Below are positions 44,924-54,239 of a DNA stretch of 64,000 nt, one piece after another. Each line of letters opens with the position of its first letter. The first letter of the stretch is position 1. The notes beneath the pieces were generated by a model, which ran no database searches, was not told the origin of the DNA, and was given only the letters and a program-made list of their open reading frames with translations. Made by a program: the position numbers and the translations under genes. This DNA comes from Oribacterium sp. P6A1 (GTDB lineage Bacteria; Bacillota; Clostridia; Lachnospirales; Lachnospiraceae), in the NCBI RefSeq assembly GCF_000702885.1, contig NZ_JNKO01000004.1:62001-126000 (forward strand). The letters run 5' to 3'.

Positions 44924-46006
44924 ATGGCTAAGACCAGTAAATCCGCGGTCAATACGAACCAGGATCATGAAGAAAAATTAAAAGCACTTGATGTTGCTTT
45001 GACACAGATAGAAAAAAACTTTGGTAAAGGCTCTATTATGAAGCTCGGAGATTCTGTTGCAAGCCTCAATATCGAGACGGTACCTACAGGCTCCCTTTCC
45101 CTTGACATAGCTCTCGGAGCGGGAGGTTTTCCAAAGGGAAGAATCATAGAGATATACGGACCTGAATCTTCAGGTAAGACAACTTTGGCACTTCATGCTG
45201 TAGCTGAAGTACAGAAGCGCGGCGGTATAGCGGGATTTATTGATGCGGAGCATGCTTTGGATCCCAAGTATGCACAGGATATCGGAGTAGATATAGATGA
45301 TCTTTACATCTCTCAGCCGGATTCCGGAGAGCAGGCGCTTGAAATTGCGGAAACCATGGTGCGTTCAGGAGCTATGGATATTCTGGTCATCGACTCTGTT
45401 GCGGCCCTTGTTCCGAAGGCGGAGATAGATGGAGAGATGGGAGATTCCCATGTTGGACTCCAGGCGAGACTTATGTCTCAGGCTTTACGTAAGCTTACAT
45501 CCATTATTTCCAAGTCAAATTGTATCCTTATCTTCATTAACCAGCTTCGTGAGAAGGTGGGAGTTATGTTTGGAAGTCCTGAGACCACAACAGGCGGACG
45601 TGCCCTCAAGTTCTATGCATCTGTAAGACTTGATATCCGCCGGGTTGAGACACTTAAACAGAACGGGGATGCTTCAGGAAACCGCGTTAGAGTAAAGGTG
45701 GTAAAGAACAAGATAGCTCCGCCTTTCAAGCAGTGTGAATTTGATATCATGTTCGGCGAAGGTATCTCCAAGTCCGGAGATGTACTTGATCTTGCGGTAA
45801 ATGAAAATATCATTGATAAGTCAGGTGCATGGTTCTCTTATAACGGAGAAAAGATCGGACAGGGACGTGAGAATGCCAAGGAATACCTTAAGGCAAATCC
45901 CCGTATCATGGCTGAGGTAGAGAGTAAGGTACGTGAAAAGTACGGTCTGCCCAAGGATGAGTATGAAGAAGCTGAGGCGGAAGAGTCTGAGGAAAACGAA
46001 GACTGA
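44924..46006 (+). CDS. recA: RecA recombinase
   Basis: DNA strand exchange and SOS co-protease, 360 residues. The Walker A loop GPESSGKTT lies near residue 78, and the block [12 protein letters not shown] near the N-terminus is highly conserved. Later [21 protein letters not shown] is the DNA-binding loop 1 region. The C-terminal 25 residues are acidic, as normal for the autoregulatory tail. It heads an operon with recX and a membrane protein, with a hairpin between recA and recX that may reduce the downstream genes. Confidence 0.98.
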   Translation: MAKTSKSAVNTNQDHEEKLKALDVALTQIEKNFGKGSIMKLGDSVASLNIETVPTGSLSLDIALGAGGFPKGRIIEIYGPESSGKTTLALHAVAEVQKRGGIAGFIDAEHALDPKYAQDIGVDIDDLYISQPDSGEQALEIAETMVRSGAMDILVIDSVAALVPKAEIDGEMGDSHVGLQARLMSQALRKLTSIISKSNCILIFINQLREKVGVMFGSPETTTGGRALKFYASVRLDIRRVETLKQNGDASGNRVRVKVVKNKIAPPFKQCEFDIMFGEGISKSGDVLDLAVNENIIDKSGAWFSYNGEKIGQGRENAKEYLKANPRIMAEVESKVREKYGLPKDEYEEAEAEESEENED

Positions 46007-46035
46007 AACAGTTAAATGTAAAAATCATAAAATAA

Positions 46036-46076
46036 GTGGCCGGACATCCCGAAGGGGTGCTCCGGCTACCGTTTTA
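46036..46076 (+). terminator. Hairpin between recA and recX, probably a partial terminator
   Basis: GTGGCCGGA-CATCCC pairs with GGGGTG-CTCCGGCTAC with a small GAA loop and minor mismatch. The T tract (GTTTTAT) is short, so read-through into recX is expected. This matches the lower need for RecX. Confidence 0.6.
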
Positions 46077-46110
46077 TAACGCTATAGCATAAAACAGACG
46101 GAGAAGATAA

Positions 46111-46668
46111 GTGAAAACAGTAGATGATTTTTTAAATGAGCATCCTGATGAGGTATCGAAATATAATCTGGACCCTCTTAAGCTATCAGAAAGAGACAAG
46201 CTCAGAAACCGATGTAAGGAACGTAGTCTGTACCTTTTGGAACGTGCTCCTAAGACTGAATTAAAGCTAAGAGAGAAGCTTTTAAGTTCAGGGAAATATG
46301 ATGAAGAAATCGTGGATGAGACCATGGATTTTCTCAAAAAATACGGCTATGTGGATGATCTGAGATTTGCGGAGCAGCTTATAAAACAGTATTCCGGGAC
46401 GAAGTCAATACGAGAGATAGAACAGAAGCTGTATCAGAGAGGTGTGGAGCGGAATTGCATAAAGCAGGCTATGTCCGCATTTAAAGAAGACGAGGAGCTT
46501 TCCGGTGATTCCGAGCTGAAAGCAGTAAAAGCTGCTATAAGAAAAAAGTGCAGAGACACAGAAGCTTTGAATCCGGACAGTAAAAGAAAACTCTATGCAT
46601 CACTTATGAGAAAGGGTTTTTCCTACAGCACGGTTACAAAGGCACTTTCCATAGATGAGGATTTCTAA
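46111..46668 (+). CDS. recX: RecX regulatory protein
   Basis: A small helical modulator that binds RecA filaments, 185 residues. The three-helix repeats of the family can be read: ERAPKTELKLREKLLSSGKYD followed by FLKKYGYVDDLRFAEQLI, and SIREIEQKLYQRGV (parts cited). It directly follows recA, which is the classic gene order. The start is GTG with GGAGA upstream. The following membrane-protein gene starts one base after its stop. Confidence 0.92.
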   Translation: MKTVDDFLNEHPDEVSKYNLDPLKLSERDKLRNRCKERSLYLLERAPKTELKLREKLLSSGKYDEEIVDETMDFLKKYGYVDDLRFAEQLIKQYSGTKSIREIEQKLYQRGVERNCIKQAMSAFKEDEELSGDSELKAVKAAIRKKCRDTEALNPDSKRKLYASLMRKGFSYSTVTKALSIDEDF

Positions 46669-46669
46669 A

Positions 46670-47368
46670 GTGGGAAAAAGGGAATTAAAAAATAAAAAAA
46701 CGGAATCAGCGATCCACGACAGGTTTATCATTCTGACGGGACTTATACTTACAGCCATGGAAATATGGAAGCAGCTTACACTCTGGCTGGTGGAGTTCGG
46801 AGGAAAATATAATGTGTGGTACTTTCCGTTTCAGCTTTGCTCCATGCCCATTTATATCACTATACTTTATGGTTTCCTTATGGGATTTAAGAAAAGCAAA
46901 CGGGTGGACCCCGACAGCGTGAAAAAGATACTGCTTACATTTCTTCAGGATTACGGATTTCTGGGAGGAGTCATGTCTCTTATTGTTCATGATGGACTCA
47001 TACATCCGGGATATGTACTGCTGACGCTGCACGGATTTGTGTGGCATATACTTCTTGTGATTTTGTCTTTGTATATATCCATAAACAGGCTTTCACTTCC
47101 GGGATGGAGAGGCTTCCTTAAAACGGTTCCTCTGTTCGGAAGTTTTGCGTTCCTGGCGGAGCTGATAAATGTGCTTTTACACAAGTATGGTGACTGCGAT
47201 ATGTTTTATATTTCTCCTTATCACATCAGTTCACAGCCGGTTTTTTCTTATATAGACATGATAGCAGGCAGAGGAACGGGGATAGCTGTATATCTGTGTT
47301 CGGTTATTATAGGTGCCCTTTTTATGCATATGTTTCTGGAAAACGCAAATAAATTGTTGACAATCTAA
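46670..47368 (+). CDS. YwaF/TMEM164-like integral membrane protein
   Basis: A 232-residue protein with about six to seven membrane helices. The segment WYFPFQLCSMPIYI resembles the Leu-Pro-Leu-His-Leu-Cys motif of the YwaF/TMEM164 family, whose bacterial members have no established function. A GTG at 46670 with GAGG 9 bases upstream is preferred to an in-frame ATG at 46655 that overlaps recX and lacks a binding site. The tight arrangement suggests co-transcription with recA-recX, possibly only by chance. A role in the SOS response would be a guess. Confidence 0.72.
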   Translation: MGKRELKNKKTESAIHDRFIILTGLILTAMEIWKQLTLWLVEFGGKYNVWYFPFQLCSMPIYITILYGFLMGFKKSKRVDPDSVKKILLTFLQDYGFLGGVMSLIVHDGLIHPGYVLLTLHGFVWHILLVILSLYISINRLSLPGWRGFLKTVPLFGSFAFLAELINVLLHKYGDCDMFYISPYHISSQPVFSYIDMIAGRGTGIAVYLCSVIIGALFMHMFLENANKLLTI

Positions 47369-47431
47369 TTTAAGTTGTGTACAATCTAATCATGAATTAA
47401 ATATAGTATTTAAATTTTTCGGGTCAGAGAA

Positions 47432-47475
47432 ATCCCGATAAATGTAAACATCCCGATGATGTGTATTTCGTCGGG
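47432..47475 (+). promoter_or_regulatory. Repeats and hairpin in the trxB leader
   Basis: ATCCCGAT occurs twice, at 47432-47439 and 47450-47457, 18 bases apart. The second copy can also form a hairpin, CCCGATG with CGTCGGG. No T tract follows, so it is not a terminator. It might be a binding site for a redox regulator or an mRNA leader structure. Confidence 0.3.
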
Positions 47476-47504
47476 CTGACATTCCAAGACATGGAGGATC
47501 AGAT

Positions 47505-48419
47505 ATGTATGATGTAATCATTGTAGGAGCCGGTACTGCCGGACTATCGGCGGCCATATACGCAGTCAGGGCCGGAAAGTCAGCACTGGTTATTGAAGCA
47601 GCCTCATACGGCGGGCAGATTATTAACACACCTGATATAGAGAATTATCCGGGTATTGCTCATATCTCGGGCTTTGATTTTGCTACAGGACTTTACAATC
47701 AGGCAAAGGATCTTGGAGCAGAAGTTAAATTTGAAAGAGTTACTGAGATAGCTGACGAAGGAAGCATTAAGAGAGTCAGAACTTCTCAGGGCCAGTATGA
47801 GTGTAAAGCTGTCATTCTGGCCACAGGAGCAAAGAATCGCCCCCTGGGACTTCCCAATGAAAAGGAACTGGTGGGAAAAGGGGTTTCCTACTGTGCTACC
47901 TGTGACGGAATGTTCTACAGAAACAGAGTCGTTGCGGTAAACGGAGGTGGAAATACTGCTCTTGAGGATGCCCAGTTCCTTTCAAACTATTGTTCAAAGG
48001 TGTACCTGATACACAGAAGAGACAAGTTCAGGGCTGATGAAAAGGAAGTTGAACGCTTAAAGGCAAAGGATAATGTTGAATTTGTGCTGAACAGCACCAT
48101 AAGTAAGCTTAACGAAGATGAGACAGGACTTGTATCCATCGATGTTACAGATAAGAACAGCGGTGAAACAAGAAACATAGAGGTTTCCGGTCTTTTCGTA
48201 GCCATAGGTCAGTCTCCGGATAACATTGCCTTTGAAAATGTGGCTGAACTGGACGAAAAGGGCTACATAAAGGCCGGTGAGGATATGAAGACCGGAACAG
48301 AAGGAATCTTTACAGCGGGAGACTGCCGTACAAAAACAGTAAGACAGCTCACAACTGCAGCATCAGACGGAGCTACTGCTGCACTTCAGGCATGCGGATA
48401 CATTGATTCCCTTTCATGA
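47505..48419 (+). CDS. trxB: Thioredoxin reductase
   Basis: A 304-residue FAD enzyme that reduces thioredoxin with NADPH. GAGTAGLSAAIYAVRAG near the start binds FAD, CATCDG in the middle is the redox-active disulfide, NGGGNTALEDAQFL starts the NADPH domain, and EGIFTAGDC near the end is the second FAD motif. It stands directly upstream of a glutathione-peroxidase-like gene and an OhrR regulator. The three make sense as one thiol-peroxide defence unit, since bacterial GPx-like enzymes usually take electrons from thioredoxin. Confidence 0.95.
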   Translation: MYDVIIVGAGTAGLSAAIYAVRAGKSALVIEAASYGGQIINTPDIENYPGIAHISGFDFATGLYNQAKDLGAEVKFERVTEIADEGSIKRVRTSQGQYECKAVILATGAKNRPLGLPNEKELVGKGVSYCATCDGMFYRNRVVAVNGGGNTALEDAQFLSNYCSKVYLIHRRDKFRADEKEVERLKAKDNVEFVLNSTISKLNEDETGLVSIDVTDKNSGETRNIEVSGLFVAIGQSPDNIAFENVAELDEKGYIKAGEDMKTGTEGIFTAGDCRTKTVRQLTTAASDGATAALQACGYIDSLS

Positions 48420-48514
48420 ATCTTTATTTAAGGAAGAGAATCATAGGAAAAGTAAATTTATATTAAACATTTAACGGCCTCCGGAAGGAGGAATTCAGGA
48501 AAAGGAGAAAAGAA

Positions 48515-49060
48515 ATGGCAAATATTTTTGATATCAGGGTTTTGGATAAGGATAAAAACGAAACAACACTTGAAGCATATAAGGGAAAAGTTCTTCTTAT
48601 TGTGAACACAGCAACAGAGTGCGGATTTACACCACATTATGAGCAGTTACAGGATATGTATGAGAAGTATCGCGACAAAGGACTTGTTGTTCTTGACTTC
48701 CCTTGTGATCAGTTCGGACATCAGGCACCCGGAACAGAACAGGAGATAGCAAAGTTCTGTTCAAGCAGATTCGGAGTAAACTTCCCGATGTTTGCAAAGA
48801 TTGACGTAAACGGTGAGAACGAGACAGAGCTTTTCAGATTCCTTAAGGAAGCTCAGGGCTTCAAGGGCTTTGGAGAGGGACAGCAGGCTGACTTCATGAA
48901 GGATTTTGTGGGAAAGGCTCATCCTGACTATGAAAGCACATCAGATATCAAGTGGAATTTCACAAAGTTTTTAGTGAATCGTGAGGGAGAGGTTATTGAT
49001 CGATTCGAGCCTACCATGGATATGGCAGAGGTAGAGGAAAAGGTTGCTGCAGTGCTCTGA
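48515..49060 (+). CDS. Glutathione peroxidase-like thiol peroxidase (Cys type)
   Basis: Reduces hydrogen and organic peroxides, probably with thioredoxin. The catalytic cysteine is Cys36 in NTATECGFTPHYEQL, the Gln of the active site is in DFPCDQFGHQAPG, and the Trp in SDIKWNFTKFLV. Cys replaces selenocysteine, as in most bacteria. At 181 residues the length is normal (about 160-185). It lies 95 bases after trxB with its own GGAGGAATT site, so an operon is likely. A peroxidase of this kind helps a strict anaerobe to survive brief oxygen exposure. Confidence 0.93.
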   Translation: MANIFDIRVLDKDKNETTLEAYKGKVLLIVNTATECGFTPHYEQLQDMYEKYRDKGLVVLDFPCDQFGHQAPGTEQEIAKFCSSRFGVNFPMFAKIDVNGENETELFRFLKEAQGFKGFGEGQQADFMKDFVGKAHPDYESTSDIKWNFTKFLVNREGEVIDRFEPTMDMAEVEEKVAAVL

Positions 49061-49231
49061 TGGAACAAAAAAGTCCTTTGTTTTATACGAATCAATACAT
49101 ATTTCCATATAAAATAAGGATTTATAGAAATTTAATTGCAAGAAAATTGGTAATGTGATAATATATCGGCGTTTTCGAGAGATTTGCATAACAAATTATG
49201 TGTTGTGCCGAAACCACATTCGGAGGATATG

Positions 49232-49678
49232 ATGACAGATAATTATGAGTCATTGAAAATAGAAAATCAGTTATGTTTTCCGCTCTATGCGTGCGCCAAA
49301 GAGGTTGTCAGACGTTACAAGCCGTTTTTGGATAAAATCGATCTTACATATACACAGTATATAGTTATGATGGTTATGTGGGAGAAAAAGCGGGTAAATG
49401 TTAAGGAACTGGGAGAAATACTTTATCTTGATTCCGGTACTCTGACACCGCTCCTCAAGCGTCTTGAAGCCAAGGAACTTATCAAGAGAGAGCGTTCTCA
49501 TGAGGATGAGCGTGCGCTTGATGTAAGCATTACCAAAAAGGGTGAGGAGCTTAAGGATAAGGCCCTGGAGGTTCCGAGAGAGATGGGCAGCTGTATCAAA
49601 CTGTCAAAAGAGGAAGCTGCTACATTATATAATTTGCTTTACAGAACCCTTAACTGTGTTGAAGAGTCCATGAGATGA
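49232..49678 (+). CDS. ohrR: OhrR/MarR family organic-peroxide-sensing regulator
   Basis: A one-Cys OhrR-like repressor of 148 residues, very close in length to the Bacillus protein (147). With the ATG at 49232 the sensing cysteine is Cys15 in ENQLCFPLYAC, and Tyr29 and Tyr40 also fall exactly where Bacillus OhrR has its cysteine-contacting tyrosines. GGAGG at 49222-49226 gives a proper 5-base spacing for this start; an ATG three bases earlier is too close. A winged helix-turn-helix follows. It probably represses the adjacent peroxidase or itself. No ohr gene is seen in the window. Confidence 0.9.
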   Translation: MTDNYESLKIENQLCFPLYACAKEVVRRYKPFLDKIDLTYTQYIVMMVMWEKKRVNVKELGEILYLDSGTLTPLLKRLEAKELIKRERSHEDERALDVSITKKGEELKDKALEVPREMGSCIKLSKEEAATLYNLLYRTLNCVEESMR

Positions 49679-49690
49679 TTTAAGAATGTG

Positions 49691-49726
49691 AAATGCCGTT
49701 AAATCCTTGATTTAACGGCATTTTTT
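49691..49726 (+). terminator. Intrinsic terminator after ohrR
   Basis: AAATGCCGTTAAATC pairs perfectly with GATTTAACGGCATTT around a CTT loop, then more T residues. It ends the trxB-gpx-ohrR group. Confidence 0.93.
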
Positions 49727-49940
49727 CGTGCTTTTTGGAGCTTGGGGACACACGCCTTTTTATTGACAGTGAATGGTATTTTATATAAAATATAGTGGTT
49801 AAGTTAATGATTATATTGTTGGCAATATAAAATTATATATAAATGGAATTGGACGGAGCTTAGTCGGAAAACCGGCGTTTATGGCTTTTTTACATATCTG
49901 TTTGTACATTAACAACAAAATAGTGAAGGAGGTACACAAG

Positions 49941-51491
49941 GTGTCCCCAGTAGTAATTGCTGCTGTTATAGCAGTTGCTGTTGTTGCGGGTGTCATCATG
50001 TTTATTGCTGGTCAGAACAAAGCCAAGTCCGACTACGAAAAGGTGGTGGGTTCCGCTGAACAAAAGTCCAGAGAGATCATTGATGATGCTATCAGAACGG
50101 CTGAAAATAAGAAACGTGAAGCTCTTCTTGAGACAAAGGAAGAAGCATTGAAAGCAAAGAATGATCTGGATAAGGAGATTAAGGATCGTCGTAAGGAAGT
50201 ATCAGATCTTGAACACAGGATGCTGAAGAGAGATGAGGCTTCGGAGAAAAAGGCGGCAAATCTTGAACAGAAGGAGCAGGAGCTCCAGAAGCGTCAGGAG
50301 AAGATCAACAAAAGAGAAACTGAGGTTGAAGAACTTCATAATCAGAAAGTCACTGAGCTTGAAAGAATTTCAGGTCTCACCAGAGATCAGGCCAAGGCAG
50401 AACTTCTTAAGTCATTGGAAGAGGATACAAAGCATGATTATGCTATGATGGTCCGTGAGCTTGATAATCAGGCCAAGGAAGATGCTGAGAAGAATGCAAG
50501 AAATTATATTGTGGATGCAATTCAGAGGTGCGCAGCGGATCAGGTTACTGAATCAACGGTTTCCGTTGTACAGCTTCCGAACGATGAGATGAAGGGTAGA
50601 ATCATCGGACGTGAAGGACGTAACATCCGTACATTGGAGCAGCTTACAGGCGTTGAGCTCATTGTTGATGATACACCGGAGGCAGTTGTTCTTTCTGGAT
50701 TCGATCCTATCAGACGTGAAGTTGCAAGAATTGCTCTTGAGAAACTCATAGTAGACGGACGTATCCATCCGGCAAGAATTGAAGAGGTTGTTGAGAAGGC
50801 CCAGAAGGAAGTAGATGAAACTATCCGTGAAGAGGGTGATGCAGCTGTGCTGGAGGTAGGAGTACACGGTCTCAACCCTGAGCTTGTCAAGCTTCTTGGA
50901 CGCATGAAGTTCAGAACATCTTACGGACAGAATGCATTGAGACATTCGGTAGAGGTTGCTCAGATTTCAGGATTGCTGGCAGAAGAGCTGGGACTGGATG
51001 TGCGTATGGCAAAGAGAGCCGGGCTTCTCCATGATATCGGAAAAGCTATTGACCATGACGTTGAGGGTACTCATGTACAGCTTGGTGTTGAGCTTTGTAA
51101 GAAGTATCATGAGCCGGAAATAGTTATAAATACTGTTGCCTCCCATCATGGCGGCACAGAGCCCACTTCTCTTATAGCATGCATAGTCGCTGCGGCAGAT
51201 GCTATTTCGGCTGCAAGACCAGGTGCGAGACGTAAGTCACTCGAGACTTATACAAATCGTCTCAAGGAACTTGAGGATATCACAAACTCTTATAAAGGTG
51301 TTGAGAAGTCTTTTGCGGTACAGGCCGGAAGAGAAGTTCGTATCATGGTAGTTCCTGATCAGGTATCAGATGATGATATGACTATCATGGCACATGATAT
51401 GGCAAAACAGATTCAGGATCAGATGCAGTATCCGGGAGTTATAAAGGTAAATATCATTCGTGAATCAAGAGCCGTGGATTACGCAAAGTAA
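49941..51491 (+). CDS. rny: Ribonuclease Y
   Basis: The membrane-bound endoribonuclease that starts mRNA decay in many Firmicutes, 516 residues. An N-terminal membrane helix (residues 5-25) is followed by a long Lys/Glu-rich coiled coil to about residue 190, a KH RNA-binding domain ([20 protein letters not shown]) and an HD nuclease domain with [11 protein letters not shown] and [13 protein letters not shown]. The GTG start is fixed by AAGGAGG at 49926-49932; an upstream in-frame ATG at 49881 would add 20 residues before the membrane helix and lacks a site. A strong terminator follows. Confidence 0.96.
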   Translation: MSPVVIAAVIAVAVVAGVIMFIAGQNKAKSDYEKVVGSAEQKSREIIDDAIRTAENKKREALLETKEEALKAKNDLDKEIKDRRKEVSDLEHRMLKRDEASEKKAANLEQKEQELQKRQEKINKRETEVEELHNQKVTELERISGLTRDQAKAELLKSLEEDTKHDYAMMVRELDNQAKEDAEKNARNYIVDAIQRCAADQVTESTVSVVQLPNDEMKGRIIGREGRNIRTLEQLTGVELIVDDTPEAVVLSGFDPIRREVARIALEKLIVDGRIHPARIEEVVEKAQKEVDETIREEGDAAVLEVGVHGLNPELVKLLGRMKFRTSYGQNALRHSVEVAQISGLLAEELGLDVRMAKRAGLLHDIGKAIDHDVEGTHVQLGVELCKKYHEPEIVINTVASHHGGTEPTSLIACIVAAADAISAARPGARRKSLETYTNRLKELEDITNSYKGVEKSFAVQAGREVRIMVVPDQVSDDDMTIMAHDMAKQIQDQMQYPGVIKVNIIRESRAVDYAK

Positions 51492-51516
51492 TTAAGTTTA
51501 AAACAGTAAACGGATA

Positions 51517-51557
51517 AACAGGTCTGCTCGCCTTGCGGCGCGGCAGGCCTGTTTTTT
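51517..51557 (+). terminator. Intrinsic terminator after rny
   Basis: AACAGGTCTGC pairs with GCAGGCCTGTT (one wobble), with an inner CGCC/GGCG helix and TTGC loop, then TTTTTT. Confidence 0.88.
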
Positions 51558-51605
51558 AGTGATAATGAGCCTGGTGATTGGCTAATGTTGAATACAATCA
51601 TATTA

Positions 51606-51650
51606 CTTTTTATCAAACCATTGCCTTTTTATTCACTGTTTGATAAAAAG
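51606..51650. repeat. 13-bp perfect inverted repeat with 19-base spacer
   Basis: CTTTTTATCAAAC (51606-51618) and GTTTGATAAAAAG (51638-51650) are exact complements. The left arm lacks a following gene and the centre is AT-rich. It could be two operator half-sites, or a hairpin. A TATAAA at 51656-51661 directly downstream could be a -10 box. Confidence 0.5.
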
Positions 51651-51667
51651 AGTTGTATAAATGAGGA

Positions 51668-51783
51668 GACCCCGGAAGGCTTTCGCCTAACCGGGGCAAT
51701 TATGAAAAATTTATATTGGAAAAATAACCAAGAATAGAAGTTAAAAAGCAACGTGTTTGTTAACTTTTTACTATATTTAGAAT
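51668..51783 (+). ncRNA. Candidate small RNA downstream of the inverted repeat
   Basis: If TATAAA at 51656 is a -10 box, transcription would begin near 51668. The RNA would open with a compound hairpin, CCCCGG-AAGGC-TTTC-GCCT-AA-CCGGGG, and end in AAGTTAA/TTAACTT (51738-51776) plus TTTTT. The terminator stem is AT-rich and weak, so confidence is low. Confidence 0.28.
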
Positions 51784-51894
51784 ATAGTATTGAATTATGA
51801 ACAAATTATGAATAATTTTTTTACAATATGTAAATTATAAAAAGTTTCTAAAAATTGGTGTTTTTGATAATTACAGTTAAAGACAGGAGGACTT

Positions 51895-53607
51895 ATGGCA
51901 AAAGAAAAAAACAAGATACAGCATAACACAGAACGGGAAGTGCTGGTAACCGGTCACAGGAATCCGGATACAGATTCAATCTGTGCAGCTATAGCATATT
52001 CAAGGCTTAAAAACAGGATAACGAAGTCAGAGAGATACATTCCCTGCAGAGCCGGTGATCCATCAAGAGAGACTGCCTTCGTCCTTGACTATTTCAAGGT
52101 TCCGGAACCAAGGCTCATTACATCTGTAAAAACTCAGGTTTCCGATATAGAGTACAGAAAAACACCGGGTGTAGACAGAGACATGTCTCTTAAGAAGGCA
52201 TGGACCATGATGAATGAGGATAATCTGGTTACCCTGCCGGTGCTTACTTCCTACAATTCACTTGAGGGTGTTATAACCATCGGTGACATAGCGAAATCAT
52301 ATTTTAATGTCTACGATTCCCACATCATTTCCAAGGCTCACACCAAGTTTGCCAACATTCAGGAGACACTGGAAGCAACTGTGGTGACAGGAGACATGAG
52401 CCGCTGCTGTACTGAGGGTAAGGTGCTCATCGCTGCCGCAAATCCTGAGATGATGTCGTATTATATAGAAAAGCATGACATAGTTATTCTCGGAAACAGA
52501 GCTGAGAACCAGCTTTCAGCCATGGATAACGGTGCAGATTGTATCATTATCTGCGAAGGTGCCAATGTTTCTCCCACCATCAAGAGTCTTGCCGAAGCAA
52601 ACGGCATGATCATCATGGTAACAAGCTATGACGCATATACGGCTGCCAGACTTATCAACCAGTCTATGCCTATTAGCTACTTCATGACTACAGACGGCCT
52701 TATAACCTTTACAGAGGATGACTATGTAGATGACATGAGAGATATCATGGCATCCAAGAGACACCGTGATTTCCCTATCATGGCAAAGGACGGCACTTAT
52801 CTCGGCATGGTATCCCGCAGAAATCTCCTTGGAAATCATGGAAAACAGGTTATCCTTGTTGACCACAACGAGCCGGGACAGGCTGTGGAAGGTATAGAGG
52901 CTGCTGATATTCTTGAAATCATCGATCATCACAAGATCGCTACAGTTCAGACCATGTCTCCTGTATATTTCAGAAATCAGCCCCTCGGATGCTGCTCAAC
53001 CATCATTACCCAGATGTATAAGGAGAACAACATCGAGATCGACAAGCAGACTGCAGGACTTCTTATGTCGGCTATCATTTCCGATACATTGCTTTTCAGA
53101 TCTCCTACCTGTACGCCTCTTGATGAGAAGACAGGAAGAGAGCTTGCGGAAATTGCAGGTGTGGATATCGAGAAGTACGCTTTCTCCATGTTCTCGGCAG
53201 GATCAAACCTTAAGGGAAAGACTACAGAAGAGATATTCTACCAGGATTTCAAGCACTTTACTGCCGGAAAGATCGAATTTGGTGTCAGCCAGGTGACAAG
53301 TCTCAACAAGGATGAGCTTGAGGCGATGAAGGACGACCTTGAGAATTTTGCAAACAAGGCACTCAAGGTAGAGGGTATTGATATGAGCTTCATCATGCTT
53401 ACTAACATCCTTGACAGAAGTACCGATCTTTTGGCTGTGGGTCAGGGAGCAGGTAAGCTTATTGCCAATGCTTTCGGCGTGGAACCTGTCAAGAGAGAGA
53501 ACAGTGAAGGCAACCTGGAGGACTGCTGGTCAGTTGTACTCTCGGGAGTTGTTTCCAGAAAGAAGCAGCTTGTACCACCTCTTACTCTTTTCGGAGAACA
53601 GATGTAA
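51895..53607 (+). CDS. ppaC: Family II (DHH) inorganic pyrophosphatase with CBS-DRTGG-CBS regulatory insert
   Basis: A manganese-dependent pyrophosphatase of 570 residues. The N-terminal DHH motifs are VTGHRNPDTDSICAAIA and, after the insert, IDHHKIATVQTMSP (Asp-His-His). Between residues about 75 and 320 lies a regulatory insert with two CBS domains (TLPVLTSYNSLEGVITIGDI and FPIMAKDGTYLGMVSRRNL) around a DRTGG domain. Related clostridial enzymes are inhibited by AMP or ADP and activated by ATP or diadenosine polyphosphates. The C-terminal DHHA2 part contains SRKKQLVPPL, which binds phosphate. It stands alone upstream of two genes on the same strand. Confidence 0.94.
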   Translation: MAKEKNKIQHNTEREVLVTGHRNPDTDSICAAIAYSRLKNRITKSERYIPCRAGDPSRETAFVLDYFKVPEPRLITSVKTQVSDIEYRKTPGVDRDMSLKKAWTMMNEDNLVTLPVLTSYNSLEGVITIGDIAKSYFNVYDSHIISKAHTKFANIQETLEATVVTGDMSRCCTEGKVLIAAANPEMMSYYIEKHDIVILGNRAENQLSAMDNGADCIIICEGANVSPTIKSLAEANGMIIMVTSYDAYTAARLINQSMPISYFMTTDGLITFTEDDYVDDMRDIMASKRHRDFPIMAKDGTYLGMVSRRNLLGNHGKQVILVDHNEPGQAVEGIEAADILEIIDHHKIATVQTMSPVYFRNQPLGCCSTIITQMYKENNIEIDKQTAGLLMSAIISDTLLFRSPTCTPLDEKTGRELAEIAGVDIEKYAFSMFSAGSNLKGKTTEEIFYQDFKHFTAGKIEFGVSQVTSLNKDELEAMKDDLENFANKALKVEGIDMSFIMLTNILDRSTDLLAVGQGAGKLIANAFGVEPVKRENSEGNLEDCWSVVLSGVVSRKKQLVPPLTLFGEQM

Positions 53608-53723
53608 TATTGTTCCGTACAGTGCCGGTCTTTTGGGCGAAAACCCAGGGGGCCGGCATTATAAACATATTATTGGCAGCTGGGAATCTGCTGACTTATT
53701 AAACTTCGGAGGACATTACTTTT

Positions 53724-54221
53724 ATGAATATCACAATGATAGGGATGCCGGCCTGTGGAAAATCCACAATCGGCGTAATGCTGGCAAAAAGATTCGGTAT
53801 GAGCTTTGTGGATATCGATATTCTGATTCAGGAAAAGACAGGAAAGCTTTTAAAGGAAATCATAGCTTCGGAAGGAAATGATGGATTTCTTAAAATAGAA
53901 GGAGATATCGCGGCAGAACTTAATGTGAAAAACTCAATTATCGCTCCGGGAGGATCAATTTGCTATGAAGACTGGGCCATGGAGCATCTTAAAGCTATAG
54001 GCAGGGTGGTTTATCTCAAGATCTCATACGAGGAGATGGAGAAGCGTATCGGTAATGTTGTTGACCGGGGAGTCGCTATTCCTGAAGGCTATACTCTGAG
54101 GGACCTCTATAATGAAAGAACTGCCCTCTATGAGAAATATGCGGATGTCACTATAGATGAAGCCGGAAAAACTCCGGCTGAAATAGTCAATGAGCTTAAA
54201 CTGTGGCTGGAGAAACTGTGA
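53724..54221 (+). CDS. Shikimate kinase-like P-loop kinase
   Basis: A 165-residue small-molecule kinase. GMPACGKSTIG is the P-loop, FVDIDILIQ resembles the Asp-x-Asp of shikimate kinase, and RDLYNERTALYEKYADV matches its lid and nucleotide-binding end. However, the conserved shikimate-binding Arg of the F-R-x-x-E block is Lys (FLKIE) and the Gly-Gly-Gly motif reads PGGS. So it is either a divergent shikimate kinase or a related kinase with another substrate. It lies outside any aromatic pathway cluster, 18 bases before the GTPase fusion gene, with which it is probably co-transcribed. GGAGG lies upstream. Confidence 0.78.
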   Translation: MNITMIGMPACGKSTIGVMLAKRFGMSFVDIDILIQEKTGKLLKEIIASEGNDGFLKIEGDIAAELNVKNSIIAPGGSICYEDWAMEHLKAIGRVVYLKISYEEMEKRIGNVVDRGVAIPEGYTLRDLYNERTALYEKYADVTIDEAGKTPAEIVNELKLWLEKL

Positions 54222-54239
54222 TGCCCGGGAGGATACATT

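Larger units (their letters stand above)
51558..51894. other. Intergenic region between rny and ppaC
   Basis: About 340 bases with no gene. It contains a 13-bp inverted repeat at 51606-51650, a CCCCGG/CCGGGG hairpin at 51670-51696, a weaker hairpin at 51738-51776 followed by TTTTTAC, and an AT-rich stretch up to ppaC with AGGAGG at 51884. The first three may form a small RNA gene, listed separately. Confidence 0.5.
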
